Assembly (NCBI GenBank): GCA_035604595.1
Contig: DATNIE010000001.1
Coordinates: forward strand, 1-64,000
Length of the DNA: 64,000 nucleotides
Source: CAIKZZ01 sp035604595
GTDB lineage: Bacteria; Pseudomonadota; Gammaproteobacteria; Steroidobacterales; Steroidobacteraceae
Direction: 5' to 3'
Shown: piece by piece, positions 1-8,325 of the stretch
Numbering within the stretch: the first letter of the stretch is position 1
Layout of the letters: each line of letters starts with the position of its first letter
Translations under genes and position numbers: made by a program
The notes under the pieces: generated by a model
Databases searched by the model: none
Seen by the model: the letters and a program-made list of their open reading frames with translations, nothing else
What the model was told of the DNA's origin: nothing

Positions 1-1
1 C

Positions 2-127
2 CTGCTGTTCTATCGCCTGCTCGAGCAGGCCGTCCTGACCGGCCCCATTACCTACCGCGACGTCACCCGTCTCCCGCATCAACCGTCCGACGCTGCCGAC
101 CTCGATCCAGTCCATCACTGGACCTAA
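2..127 (+). CDS. C-terminal fragment of an unidentified protein (cut by window edge)
   Basis: An open frame runs from the window edge (first full codon at base 2) to a TAA, giving a 41-residue tail that ends in VHHWT. Codon choice looks coding: third positions are mostly G or C. There is no recognisable domain in such a short piece, so no function is assigned. The next gene is on the opposite strand, so this would be the 3' end of a convergent plus-strand gene. Confidence 0.4.
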   Translation: MLFYRLLEQAVLTGPITYRDVTRLPHQPSDAADLDPVHHWT

Positions 128-175
128 CAGGATACCCCTGACGTATATACAGCCAGCCGACAGGTGTCAATCGCA

Positions 176-1405
176 TCAGAACCGGTCCAGGTGGCGGAGC
201 TTCGGGAACCAGCGCGCCCACAGCGCCGCGACGCTAAGCGTGGCGATACCGCCCAGGACCACCGCGGGCTTCAGTCCCCACCATGCGGCCGTGACTCCCG
301 ACTCAAACTCCCCGAACTCGTTCGAGGCACCGACGAACATCCAGTTCACGGCACCGACGCGGCCGCGCATGGCATCGGGGGTCTCGAGCTGCACCAGCAT
401 GTGGCGCACGAACACGCTGACCATGTCGGCGGCGCCCAGTACCACGAGTGCGACGAGTGACGCCCAGAAGCTCGTCGACAGCCCGAACACGATCGTCGCC
501 ATGCCGAATATCGCCACTCCCGCGAACATCGCGGCACCGACGTGCCGGCCGATGGGTCGAACCGTCAGGCCGGCAGCGGTTACCGCTGCACCGACGCCGG
601 GCGCAGCCCTGAGCCACCCGAGGCCGTCCGCACCGACGTGCAGCACGTCTGCGGCATACGCGGGCAGAAGCGCCGTCGCCCCGCCAAACAGCACCGCGAA
701 CAGATCCATTGAAATCGCGCCGAGCACGACCTCGCGTCGCCAGACGAACCGCAGGCCCTCAACCACGCTTGCGAAGCTCACCGGCTCGGTTGAGCTGACC
801 GCGCGCGGGGCATGCATGCCGGCCAGACACACGAGCGCAAGGCCCAGCAGCGTCGCGACCGTCGCGTAGACCGGCACCGGCCCGGCAGCCGCATACAAGA
901 TCCCGCCGATCGCGGGGCCGACAATGGTCGCGACCTGCCATGCGGAAGAATTGATGGCGACCGCGTTGCCAAACAGCGCGATCGGCACCAGGTTCGGCAC
1001 GAGCGCATTGCTCGCCGGGCCCATGAACGCGCGCGTCACGCCGAACGCGACCATCACCGCGAATATTGGGACTAGATTCTTAAGGCCAAGCGTCGTGAAC
1101 GCCGCCAGCGCCACGGCGCACAGGACCTGAACCGCGATGCACGCGAACACGATGCGTTTGCGGTCCCACCGATCGGCGGAGTGCCCGGCGATCAGTACTA
1201 ATCCGACGAACGGCAGGAATTGCGACAGCCCGATCAGGCCGAGGTCGAGCGGGTTGTGCGTGAGCCCGTAGACCTGCACGCCGACCGCGACGGTCTGCAT
1301 CTGCACCGCAAGCGAGGCCGCGAAGCGCGCGCACAGGAATCGCGTGAACGCACGCTGGGCAAGCACGGCACGCAGGGTGCCGCGAGCCGGTGCGGCGGAG
1401 CCCAC
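176..1405 (-). CDS. MFS exporter (MFS_3 / EntS-like)
   Basis: This is a 409-residue inner-membrane transporter of the major facilitator superfamily with about twelve hydrophobic segments. The loop after the second helix reads GHSADRWDRKRIV, matching the classic MFS motif of a glycine, an acidic residue and a run of basic residues. Helix 4-5 signatures such as AFMGPASNALVPNLVP resemble the EntS-type secretion-effector group (MFS_3). The substrate cannot be read from sequence. Translation starts at a GTG, and no better in-frame ATG is evident nearby. It lies 91 bp downstream of the alpha/beta hydrolase on the same strand, so co-transcription is possible. Family assignment is firm and the export direction is an inference from the family. 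Confidence 0.85.
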   Translation of the reverse strand: MGSAAPARGTLRAVLAQRAFTRFLCARFAASLAVQMQTVAVGVQVYGLTHNPLDLGLIGLSQFLPFVGLVLIAGHSADRWDRKRIVFACIAVQVLCAVALAAFTTLGLKNLVPIFAVMVAFGVTRAFMGPASNALVPNLVPIALFGNAVAINSSAWQVATIVGPAIGGILYAAAGPVPVYATVATLLGLALVCLAGMHAPRAVSSTEPVSFASVVEGLRFVWRREVVLGAISMDLFAVLFGGATALLPAYAADVLHVGADGLGWLRAAPGVGAAVTAAGLTVRPIGRHVGAAMFAGVAIFGMATIVFGLSTSFWASLVALVVLGAADMVSVFVRHMLVQLETPDAMRGRVGAVNWMFVGASNEFGEFESGVTAAWWGLKPAVVLGGIATLSVAALWARWFPKLRHLDRF

Positions 1406-1496
1406 CGTCAGGGATCGCTCGATTCGCTCATCGGAACGCCGCGGTATACCGGGCGACGCAGCTGCGACCTGGCGGGCCCCGTTTCGGCCGAGCGCC

Positions 1497-2381
1497 TCAA
1501 CCGGCGCGCGCGAGCCACGGCTCGACCAGCGCCGCGAGCGCTTCGGGCTGCTCGTGGTGCATCATGTGACCGGCCCTCGCCATCACCTCGAGCGTCAGGT
1601 TCGGATAGATCGAGTGCAGGTATTCGTCGGACCCGTCGCGTCCGAGCTTGTCACGGAACTCCGACAGCCCACCGAGCACCATCAGCACCGGGGCGATACA
1701 GCGTCGCCAGCAGGCTTCAGTTTCGTCGCGGCGGTAGAGCACCGGGTAGATGAGCCGGTGTGCCGGATCGGCGCTGACGGTGAAGCCACCCTCTGCAAGC
1801 TCGCGCGTCCAGCTCTCGGCCACGAACGCGGCACGCGCCGCCGACAGGCGCGGGTTCTTCTTGATCAGCATCGCCGCGAAATCCGCGCGCGAACGGTAGC
1901 AACCAAACAGCGGCGGCGTTTTCAACTGATCGAGCCAACGCCGATAGCGAGCCGGGGCGCCATCCGGCTCGGTGCGCGGCAGGCCGACACCCTCGAGGTT
2001 CACGACCGCGCGAACTCGGTCGGGTCGAATCCCCGCATACATCCCGGCGATGTTGCCGCCCATGCTGTGACCGAGGATCATCGCCGGCGCGTCCGGTATC
2101 AGCGCATCGAGCAGCGCGTCCAGATCTGCGAGGTAATCCGGAAACCAGTACGGCGCCCCGAGCCAGGCGCTCTCGCCGAATCCGCGCCAATCGAGCGCGA
2201 CGATCGCGTGGTCGTCCTCAAACGCGTCGACGAGAAACTGAAAGGTCGCGGCGGTATCGGCCCAGCCGTGCAGGAACACCGCCGGCTGCGCATCGCGCGG
2301 TCCCCAGCGCACGATGTGGTGCTTAAGTCCCCGCAGCTCGAGCGTCGCGTGGCGCGGAGCCCGCCGGGGTCGGTAGTTCAT
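1497..2381 (-). CDS. alpha/beta hydrolase
   Basis: This 294-residue alpha/beta-fold hydrolase shows the expected elements in order: the oxyanion HGW at about residues 38-40, the strand DWRGFGES near 64-71, the nucleophile elbow GHSMGG with Ser106, and a C-terminal GHMMHHEQPE that supplies the catalytic His. The family cleaves esters, amides, epoxides or C-C bonds, and the substrate here is unknown. The likely compartment is the cytoplasm because no signal peptide is seen. The start is an ATG at 2381. It precedes the MFS exporter on the same strand. It differs clearly from the second hydrolase near 5 kb, which has lost the triad. Confidence 0.85.
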   Translation of the reverse strand: MNYRPRRAPRHATLELRGLKHHIVRWGPRDAQPAVFLHGWADTAATFQFLVDAFEDDHAIVALDWRGFGESAWLGAPYWFPDYLADLDALLDALIPDAPAMILGHSMGGNIAGMYAGIRPDRVRAVVNLEGVGLPRTEPDGAPARYRRWLDQLKTPPLFGCYRSRADFAAMLIKKNPRLSAARAAFVAESWTRELAEGGFTVSADPAHRLIYPVLYRRDETEACWRRCIAPVLMVLGGLSEFRDKLGRDGSDEYLHSIYPNLTLEVMARAGHMMHHEQPEALAALVEPWLARAG

Positions 2382-2532
2382 GGATCCTGGCGCCCCTCGG
2401 CCGGACGGCGGCCCGGTATGGGTACCGGGTCGGCGTGGTTCGCGCTGGAAGGCTGGCGCAGGCCGTGCGCGCGCAACTCGCCAGCCCCGCCGGACGGCGG
2501 GGCTGGCGTGCCGCGATCGGGCCCACGGCCCC

Positions 2533-3054
2533 TCAGTGCGGGCCGCTCGGGTCCTTCGCGGGGCCCGAGGAACCCGCCGTCGGATCCGCCGGGCGCGGCG
2601 CCGGGGAAGCCGGTGCGGCCGTCGGTGGCGCCGGGGGCGCCATCGGCTTCGGGGGTGGCGCCACGTAGGCCGGCTTCGGTGGTGGCGCCACGTAGGCCGG
2701 CTTCGGCGCCGGCGGGGGCGCCATGAAGGCCGGCTTCGGCGCCGGCGGCGGCATGGGCTTCGGCGCTGGCATTACAAAAGCGGGTTTCGGCGCCGCAGGC
2801 GGCGGAGCAACGGGCTTTTGAACCGCGACGGCCGGTGCTGCAGTCGCGGGCTTCGGAGCTGCCTTGGGCGGCGCGGCCTTCTTCTTCGGCGCGGCGCGAC
2901 GTTTCGCGACCTTCTTTGCGACCTTCCGCTTCGCGACCTTTCTTTTAGCGGCTTTGCGCGTGCCGGCCTTGCGCGCGGCGCCGGCAGCCTTCTTGACCTT
3001 TCTCGGCTTCGCCTTGCCTTTCCCCTTCGCCTTGGTCTTCTTCCGCTTCGCCAT
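2533..3054 (-). CDS. histone H1-like Lys-rich protein with Pro/Ala repeat tail
   Basis: This is a 173-residue low-complexity protein. The first 65 or so residues are extremely basic (blocks such as KRKVAKRKVAKKVAKRR), like bacterial histone H1 homologues (AlgP or Hc1 type) that coat DNA. The rest is built of Ala/Pro with repeated KPAYVAPP and KPAF units, and the final 30 residues are neutral. There is no signal peptide and no known enzymatic domain. The start is well supported by GAGGAG ten bases or so before the ATG. By composition it would bind DNA or RNA, but this is inferred. A polyhydroxyalkanoate-granule or nucleoid role is also conceivable because such tails occur there. It stands alone between ilvA and the hydrolase. 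Confidence 0.75.
   Translation of the reverse strand: MAKRKKTKAKGKGKAKPRKVKKAAGAARKAGTRKAAKRKVAKRKVAKKVAKRRAAPKKKAAPPKAAPKPATAAPAVAVQKPVAPPPAAPKPAFVMPAPKPMPPPAPKPAFMAPPPAPKPAYVAPPPKPAYVAPPPKPMAPPAPPTAAPASPAPRPADPTAGSSGPAKDPSGPH
2654..2707 (-). repeat. 27-bp tandem repeat inside the histone-like gene
   Basis: Two adjacent 27-bp units (2654-2680 and 2681-2707) differ by a single base and encode consecutive nine-residue PKPAYVAPP-type units. Looser copies continue on the 5' side of the gene as PKPAF units. The reading frame is kept, so slippage would change the protein by nine residues per unit. Confidence 0.8.
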
Positions 3055-3161
3055 GGCAACTCCTCACGAAAAGCTTCGAGTACAACGGCCCCCGCGGCAC
3101 GCCGCGGCGGGGATGCGCTACGTTCTCGCGAATCCGGCGTCCGACGCAAGTGCTTCGACAC

Positions 3162-3181
3162 CTGACCGGGACCCCGGTCAG
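3162..3181 (-). other. perfect hairpin over the ilvA stop codon
   Basis: CTGACCGGG and CCCGGTCAG form a nine-pair inverted repeat with two bases between, overlapping the last codons of ilvA. It lacks a T-run, so it is not a textbook intrinsic terminator. It may still help 3'-end formation or stability of the ilvA transcript. A second GC hairpin (CCGCGGC/GCCGCGG) sits at 3092-3107 in the same gap. Confidence 0.4.
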
Positions 3182-4695
3182 CCGCCGAGGAACATCCGGT
3201 AGGCTGGGTTCGCGCTCTCCTCGACGAAGTTGAAGCGCAGCTCGGCGAGGTGTTCCAGGAACTCCGCCGCGCTCGCCGGGGGCACCTGGATCCCGGCCAG
3301 GACCCTGCCATAGTCCGAACCGTGATTCCGGTAATGAAACAGGCTGATGTTCCAGCCGGAGCCGACGGCCTTCAGGAATCGCAGCAGCGCCCCGGGCCGC
3401 TCCGGAAACTCGAAGCGAAACAAGCGCTCATGCTCGAGCCCGTGCGCCGGGCCCCCGATCATGTAGCGGATGTGGAGCTTGGCCATCTCGTTGTCGCTCA
3501 TGTCGACGACCGGGAAGCCGGCGGCGGCGATGTCCTCCCGGATCTGGTTCTTCTCCGCGCCACCCCCGGACAGCGCCAGACCGACGAACAGGTGGGCGCG
3601 GGACGGGTCGGCGTAGCGGTAGTTGAACTCCGTGACGTTGCGGGCCCCGAAGGTCTCGCAGAAGCGCAGAAAGCTCCCGGGCTGCTCCGGAATCTCCACC
3701 GCGAACAGCCCCTCGCGCTGCTGGCCCAGGTCGGCGCGTTCGGCGACGTGGCGCAGGCGGTCGAAATTCATGTTCGCACCGCAGTTCAGCGTCACGAACG
3801 TCCTGCCGCGCGCATTCTCCCGCAGCACCCATTTCTTCACTCCCGCCACCGCCAGCGCGCCCGCGGGCTCGGCGATCGAGCGTGTGTCCTCGAAGATGTC
3901 CTGGATCGCCGCGCAGATCTCGTCAGTACTGACCAGAACGACCTCGTCGACGTATTGCTGGGCCAGCCGGAAGGTCTCCTCGCCAACCCGCTTGACGGCG
4001 ACGCCGTCGGCGAAGATGCCGACGCGCTCGAGGGTGATGCGACGGCCGGCCTGCAGCGATGCGTGCATGCTGGCCGCATCCTCGGGCTCGACACCGACGA
4101 TGCGTATCGCCGGGTACAGCGCCTTCACGTAGCAGGCGACGCCGGCGATCAGGCCACCACCACCGATCGGCACGAAGATCGCATCGATGTGCTCATCGTG
4201 CTGGCGCAGGATTTCCATCGCGATCGTGCCCTGGCCGGCAATGACGTCCGGATCGTCGAACGGATGGATGAACGTGAGCCCGCGCGCCCGGGCGAGCCCG
4301 AGCGCATGCTCGCAGGCGGCGTCATAGTCGTCGCCGGCGAGTTCAATCTCTCCGCCCAGGTCGCGCACCGCGTCGATCTTGATCTGCGGCGTCGTGCGCG
4401 GCATCACGATCGCCGCGCGAATGCCGCGGCGCCGGGCGGCGAGGGCGACACCCTGCGCATGGTTGCCCGCGGAGGCGCAGATCACGCCGCGCGCCGCGTC
4501 GGCCTCGGTCAGGTGCACGATCTTGTTGTACGCACCCCGCAGCTTGAAGGAGAACACCGGCTGCAGGTCCTCGCGCTTGAACAGCACCTCGTTTCCCAGC
4601 CGCCGGGACAGGCGCGGTGCCCGTTCGAGCGGCGACTCGATCGCGACGTCGTAGACGCGAGCCTTCAGGATCCTTTCCAGATACTCGGATTTCAC
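3178..4695 (-). CDS. ilvA: biosynthetic threonine ammonia-lyase
   Basis: This PLP enzyme deaminates L-threonine to 2-oxobutanoate, the first step of isoleucine synthesis. The N-terminal catalytic domain has the Schiff-base lysine in SFKLRGAYNK, the substrate motif SAGNHAQG and the phosphate loop GGGGLIAG. The C-terminal third carries two ACT-like regulatory segments (FAVEIPEQPGSFLRFCETFG and FRFEFPERPGALLRFLKAVG), so allosteric control by isoleucine and valine is expected. I chose the GTG at 4695 (VKSEYLER), which aligns with the beginning of E. coli IlvA. An upstream frame to 4731 adds an unlikely leader. With this start the protein is 505 residues, the normal length. It lies about 9 kb from ilvB and ilvH, so the pathway genes are scattered. 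Confidence 0.95.
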   Translation of the reverse strand: MKSEYLERILKARVYDVAIESPLERAPRLSRRLGNEVLFKREDLQPVFSFKLRGAYNKIVHLTEADAARGVICASAGNHAQGVALAARRRGIRAAIVMPRTTPQIKIDAVRDLGGEIELAGDDYDAACEHALGLARARGLTFIHPFDDPDVIAGQGTIAMEILRQHDEHIDAIFVPIGGGGLIAGVACYVKALYPAIRIVGVEPEDAASMHASLQAGRRITLERVGIFADGVAVKRVGEETFRLAQQYVDEVVLVSTDEICAAIQDIFEDTRSIAEPAGALAVAGVKKWVLRENARGRTFVTLNCGANMNFDRLRHVAERADLGQQREGLFAVEIPEQPGSFLRFCETFGARNVTEFNYRYADPSRAHLFVGLALSGGGAEKNQIREDIAAAGFPVVDMSDNEMAKLHIRYMIGGPAHGLEHERLFRFEFPERPGALLRFLKAVGSGWNISLFHYRNHGSDYGRVLAGIQVPPASAAEFLEHLAELRFNFVEESANPAYRMFLGG

Positions 4696-4880
4696 GTGCC
4701 GATCTTGCGGGCAAGTTGTGCGTCGCCGCAACCATCGTCGCCTCGGCGCATCCGGGCCGACCCGCCGGCCGACTCCCCGCCGCCGGAGGGGTCACCGCCG
4801 CCGGTTGGACACGGCTCCTCTCAGCCGCAATCCCGGTGAGCGTGTGCCAGCCGGGGCGGCGGCCCGTCCGGACCGCGCCG

Positions 4881-5732
4881 TCACTCGTCGAGGAACGTCC
4901 GCACCCGCGCCGCGACCACCTCGGGCGCAAGCTCAAAGAGTCCCGCGCCGAACTCGCCGAGGTCCTGCCATCTCGCGGTGCGAAGCAGGCGCTCGGCACG
5001 CAGCGTCGGCTCCCACAGATCGTCGCGTGGCCGCAGCACGAGCACCGGCTGCGTGAGCAGCGGCAGGCGCTCGAGCGCTGCCCAGGCGTAGGCCGCGCGT
5101 ACCGCCCAACCGGCGTTCGGCCCGTTGTGCAGCGCGTCCGCGAATCCGGCCGCGAGCTGATCGAGCGACATCCCCGGGCTCCTGCCGGCGAGGCGCCGCT
5201 GCCACTCGGCGAGCCAGTGGCTGCCGTCCGCAGTCGGCGGTTGCGGGTACGGGGAGGCCGCGAATGCCTCGCGCTCCGCTCCCGTGTAGACCGGCACGCC
5301 CGCCAGCACGATCTTGCGGACGAGCGCCGGCTGGCGGATCGCAAGCTCGGCGGCAATTGCCGCGCCCTCGTGATAGCCGAGCACGTCTACCTGGCGCAGG
5401 CGCAGATTCCGAAGGAGATCGCCGATCGCCGCCGCGTAGTCGGCGATCGTGGGCGGCGCAGGCGGTGGATCGGATTCGCCGCATCCGGGTGTGTCGGCAG
5501 CGTACACCGAGCGGCCGGTCCCCAGCGCCGCAAGGAACGGCGCGAAGCTGCGGCTCGAACCCCGGGCTTCGTGTAGACACAGCAGCGGCGTGTGTTCGTC
5601 GAAGCCGCCGGTTGACGGGAACGACGTGCGCACGTGCAACTGGCCGTAGCGGCACTCGAAGTAGGCACGGCGAAGATTGACGACGGCGCGGCTGGCGGCG
5701 GGTCGTTTCATGGCCCAAGCGTAAGGCTTCAC
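4881..5732 (-). CDS. alpha/beta-fold hydrolase homologue without a catalytic triad
   Basis: This 283-residue protein has the alpha/beta-hydrolase layout (LLCLHEARGSS, AADTPGCGES, then an elbow, then VLRPRDDLWEP). However, the elbow reads GYHEGA, placing His121 where the nucleophilic Ser, Cys or Asp should be. The C-terminal segment GEFGAGLFELAPEVV has no His where the catalytic His normally lies, and only an Asp candidate (RPRDD) remains. Either it uses non-standard chemistry or it is a binding protein. Similar GYHxG elbows occur in a subgroup annotated simply as alpha/beta hydrolase, as far as I recall. The start could be Met1 or Met8. The substrate is unknown. Confidence 0.75.
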   Translation of the reverse strand: MKPYAWAMKRPAASRAVVNLRRAYFECRYGQLHVRTSFPSTGGFDEHTPLLCLHEARGSSRSFAPFLAALGTGRSVYAADTPGCGESDPPPAPPTIADYAAAIGDLLRNLRLRQVDVLGYHEGAAIAAELAIRQPALVRKIVLAGVPVYTGAEREAFAASPYPQPPTADGSHWLAEWQRRLAGRSPGMSLDQLAAGFADALHNGPNAGWAVRAAYAWAALERLPLLTQPVLVLRPRDDLWEPTLRAERLLRTARWQDLGEFGAGLFELAPEVVAARVRTFLDE

Positions 5733-5831
5733 GAGCGAGCCGAACAGCGCGCTGCATCACGCTGTCACGACCCGGGCAGCGCACACAGCTCTGTTGCGCA
5801 CGCATGGTCGGCTGCGGATGGACAGTGTGGA

Positions 5832-6029
5832 TTACCGCGATTTGCCCTGCCTGTGACGTACTGAAATACGGATGTCGCGGCGTTGCGCCAGCAGCCACAC
5901 TGCAAACGGATAGACCGTCTGAGCGATGTGAACGATCAGGACCAGCGGGCCGACGGTGGGAGCGGCGACGCTCGCGACCGCCGCTGTCCGGTCCAGCGCC
6001 GGCCGACAACAACCCGTGATCCGGGGCAT
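5832..6029 (-). CDS. possible small membrane protein or gene remnant
   Basis: This 65-codon frame has a hydrophobic stretch (VGPLVLIVHIAQTVYPFAVW) followed by basic residues, which would make one or two membrane helices. Third positions in the central part are mostly G or C, as in real genes here, but the first and last codons are not. No clear ribosome binding site was seen. It could be a genuine short ORF, a decayed fragment or chance. I assign no function. Confidence 0.25.
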   Translation of the reverse strand: MPRITGCCRPALDRTAAVASVAAPTVGPLVLIVHIAQTVYPFAVWLLAQRRDIRISVRHRQGKSR

Positions 6030-6106
6030 CGGCGGGGCCTGCCGGTTCTGATCGTACGGTCGGAGCGCGGCGAACTCTTCCCCCCTTTGGGTTTGCCACG
6101 CGTCTA

Positions 6107-6136
6107 CAGGCCGGGCGTCGCGCCCGGCCTGTTTTT
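6107..6136 (+). terminator. intrinsic terminator (plus strand)
   Basis: An eleven-pair GC-rich stem (CAGGCCGGGCG / CGCCCGGCCTG) with a three-base loop is followed directly by five T residues on the plus strand. On the minus strand there is no U-run after the stem, so it terminates plus-strand transcription. No plus-strand protein gene precedes it. Confidence 0.75.
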
Positions 6137-6150
6137 CGTTGCGCAGCCCG

Positions 6151-6555
6151 TCACTCGGCTGGCTCGAAGCTCAGCACGACGCCATTGATGCAGTACCGAA
6201 GCCCGGTCGGTTGCGGACCGTCGCGGAACACGTGCCCCAGGTGCCCCGAACACTGGGCACAGTGCACCTCGGTGCGCGTCATCCCGAGACTGTGATCAAC
6301 GTGAGTGCCGAGCGCGCCGGGCAACGGCGCGAAGAAGCTCGGCCAGCCGCTACCGCTATTGAACTTGGTGGCCGACTCGAACAGTGGCGTGCCACATCCC
6401 ACGCAGCGGTAGACCCCGGTACGGTATTCCTTGTCGAGCGGGCTCGAGCGCGGCGGCTCGGTGCCGCGCTCCCGCAGCACGCTCTGCTGCTCGGGGGTCA
6501 GCGTCATGCACCACTGCCCGGCTGTGAGGTCCGTGGCCGACTTCTGGCTCGTCAT
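6151..6555 (-). CDS. msrB: peptide-methionine (R)-S-oxide reductase MsrB
   Basis: This cytoplasmic repair enzyme reduces methionine-R-sulfoxide in proteins, using thioredoxin. The 134-residue sequence has both zinc CxxC pairs (CVGCG and CAQCSGHLGHVF) and the catalytic cysteine in RYCINGVVL. The SGSGWPSF motif that binds substrate is present. Length and order are those of the free-standing MsrB family, and no MsrA domain is fused. The start is ATG at 6555 with GGAGAG upstream. It is divergent from the M23 peptidase, whose start lies 78 bp away. Confidence 0.95.
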   Translation of the reverse strand: MTSQKSATDLTAGQWCMTLTPEQQSVLRERGTEPPRSSPLDKEYRTGVYRCVGCGTPLFESATKFNSGSGWPSFFAPLPGALGTHVDHSLGMTRTEVHCAQCSGHLGHVFRDGPQPTGLRYCINGVVLSFEPAE

Positions 6556-6633
6556 GTTTGCTCTCCGATCGCTGGAACGATGCGTGCCCCGCTAAGATGG
6601 CGGCTCGGCCGGTTGGTTCCCAAGGTACTCCAG

Positions 6634-7536
6634 ATGGCGCCGCCCGTTGCTCCCGCTGCCGCCGGGCCTGACCGAAGACCGGTCTGCGCGCTCCGATATG
6701 ACAGGCGCCTCGCCGCCGCGACGCTTGCGGCGCTGCTTGCCTGCCCGCCGGCGCTCGCCGCTCTGCCGACGCCGCGGCCGGTGCCCGGGGGTGTAGCGAT
6801 TGTCGACCTCGGACCAGCCACCGGGCCGCCGCCATCGGTGCTGCGCGATACCCGGCGGGTACTCGTCGCCGCCGACGCGGGCCGGTGGTACGCGGTCGTG
6901 GGCATTCCGCTCTCCGCGACACCCGGGAGCGAGGTCGTCAGCGTCGCAGCCAGCGACGGCTCGCGCCGCACGGTGACATTCGCCGTCGCGCCGAAGGAAT
7001 ATGTCACACAGCAACTGACGGTCGCGCCCAAGCACGTCGACCTCTCGCCCGGCGACCTCGCGCGCTATGAACGCGAGAAAGTGACGCTCGCGGACGTGCT
7101 CGGCACCTGGACGGAGCGACGGCCCGCGACGCTTGCGCTCGCCACCCCGGTGACCGGGCCGCGCTCAAGCTCGTTCGGATCGCGACGCGTGTTCAACGGC
7201 CAGGTCCGCAGCCCGCACACCGGCATGGACATCGCCGCTGCCGTCGGCACGCCTGTCCAGGCGCCCGCCGCCGGTACGGTGATCGTGACCGGCGATTACT
7301 TCTTTGACGGCAATACCGTCATCCTCGACCATGGCGAGGGATTCATCACGCTCTACTGCCACCTGAGCCGCATCGACGTCAGGGCCGGTCAGGCGATCGA
7401 GGCCGGGCAGTCGCTCGGGCGCGTGGGGGCGACCGGAAGAGTCACGGGTCCGCACCTGCATTTCGCAGTGATGCTGAACGGCGCCTGGGTGGATCCGGAG
7501 CTGTTCCTTGGCCTTGCGCCCTCAGCGACCCCATGA
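6634..7536 (+). CDS. M23 family metallopeptidase (LytM domain)
   Basis: A secreted or periplasmic peptidoglycan hydrolase of the lysostaphin/LytM type. Residues 1-42 form a signal-like leader ending in LLACPPALA. An N-terminal beta domain follows, and the C-terminal 110 residues carry the zinc site: HTGMDIAAAVGTPVQAP supplies His and Asp, and GPHLHF supplies the HxH pair. All catalytic residues appear intact, so it is probably an active endopeptidase rather than an EnvC/NlpD-like activator. The frame is open further upstream but there runs antisense through msrB, so I chose the ATG at 6634, giving 300 residues. The gene ends 18 bp from the convergent aquaporin gene. Confidence 0.9.
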   Translation: MAPPVAPAAAGPDRRPVCALRYDRRLAAATLAALLACPPALAALPTPRPVPGGVAIVDLGPATGPPPSVLRDTRRVLVAADAGRWYAVVGIPLSATPGSEVVSVAASDGSRRTVTFAVAPKEYVTQQLTVAPKHVDLSPGDLARYEREKVTLADVLGTWTERRPATLALATPVTGPRSSSFGSRRVFNGQVRSPHTGMDIAAAVGTPVQAPAAGTVIVTGDYFFDGNTVILDHGEGFITLYCHLSRIDVRAGQAIEAGQSLGRVGATGRVTGPHLHFAVMLNGAWVDPELFLGLAPSATP

Positions 7537-7554
7537 GGCCGCCCGGGCGCACGC

Positions 7555-8247
7555 TCACTCTCGCTCAATGAACGTGCGGTGCACGATCCCCGCGACGACC
7601 GCGCCCGCGATCGGCGCCGCCCAGAACAGCCACAGCTGTGACAGCGCCCACCCGCCGACCATGAGCGCGGGTCCGGTGCTGCGTGCAGGATTCACCGAGG
7701 TATTGGTCACCGGGATGCTGACGAGGTGGATCACCGTGAGCGCAAGGCCGATGGCTAGCGGCGCGAAACCCGCCGGCGCACGCCGGCCGGTCGCCCCGAG
7801 AATGACCAGCAGAAAGAAGAAGGTCATCACGAATTCCGTGACGACCGCGGCGCCCAGCGAATAATGTCCCGGTGAATGCTCGGCGTAGCCATTGCTCGCC
7901 AGGCCGCTCGTCACCAGGTCGAAGCCGGGCTTGCCGCTCGCAACGTAGGCCAGCACAGCCGCGGCCGCGATCGCCCCGAGCACCTGCACGACGATGTAGC
8001 CGACCGCATCTGCGATCTTGAAGCGTCCCGCAGACACGAGTCCGACCGTCACGGCCGGATTGAAGTGGCCGCCGGAGATGTGGCCGACGGCATAGGCCAT
8101 CGTGACGACCGTCAGGCCAAAGGCCAGCGCGACACCCAGTAACCCGATTCCAACGCCTGGAAAGGCCGCCGCGAGCACGGCGCTCCCGCATCCGCCGAGG
8201 ACCAGCCAGAAAGTGCCGAGAAATTCTGCCGCTAGCCTATTTTTCAC
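7555..8247 (-). CDS. aqpZ: aquaporin Z
   Basis: A six-helix inner-membrane water channel of the MIP family. Both pore half-helices are intact: GGHFNPAVTVG and TSVNPARSTGPAL, each with NPA, and the arginine of the selectivity filter follows the second NPA. The N-terminus AAEFLGTFWLVLGGCGSAVLAA matches AqpZ rather than glycerol facilitators, and the conserved Gly/Asp loop residues of GlpF are lacking. I place the start at GTG 8247 because AGGGGA lies seven bases before it and the protein then begins like E. coli AqpZ. An in-frame start at 8298 would add an unlikely 17-residue leader. The length of 230 residues is typical. Confidence 0.93.
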   Translation of the reverse strand: MKNRLAAEFLGTFWLVLGGCGSAVLAAAFPGVGIGLLGVALAFGLTVVTMAYAVGHISGGHFNPAVTVGLVSAGRFKIADAVGYIVVQVLGAIAAAAVLAYVASGKPGFDLVTSGLASNGYAEHSPGHYSLGAAVVTEFVMTFFFLLVILGATGRRAPAGFAPLAIGLALTVIHLVSIPVTNTSVNPARSTGPALMVGGWALSQLWLFWAAPIAGAVVAGIVHRTFIERE

Positions 8248-8325
8248 GATCGACTTCCCCTGGTCGTCAGTGTTGGGAACCGTGCGCGCCGCAGCCACGC
8301 TCCCGGTCGCGCTGCGCCCGCTCGA

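Larger units (their letters stand above)
5733..6150. other. 418-bp region without a confident gene
   Basis: The stretch between the triad-less hydrolase and msrB holds only a weak minus-strand small ORF (5832-6029) and a strong plus-strand intrinsic terminator at its right end. I see no tRNA, 6S, SRP, RNase P or tmRNA signature in it. The terminator has no plus-strand coding gene upstream, which leaves room for a small RNA. Confidence 0.6.

Noticed and set aside
5733..6106. Housekeeping RNA gene (6S, SRP, RNase P or tmRNA) in the 5.7-6.1 kb gap
   Set aside because: None of the conserved core sequences of these RNAs was recognised. Only the terminator supports a transcript.
6139..6633. 165-codon upstream extension of the M23 peptidase frame
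   Set aside because: It runs antisense through msrB, and the signal peptide lies after 6634.
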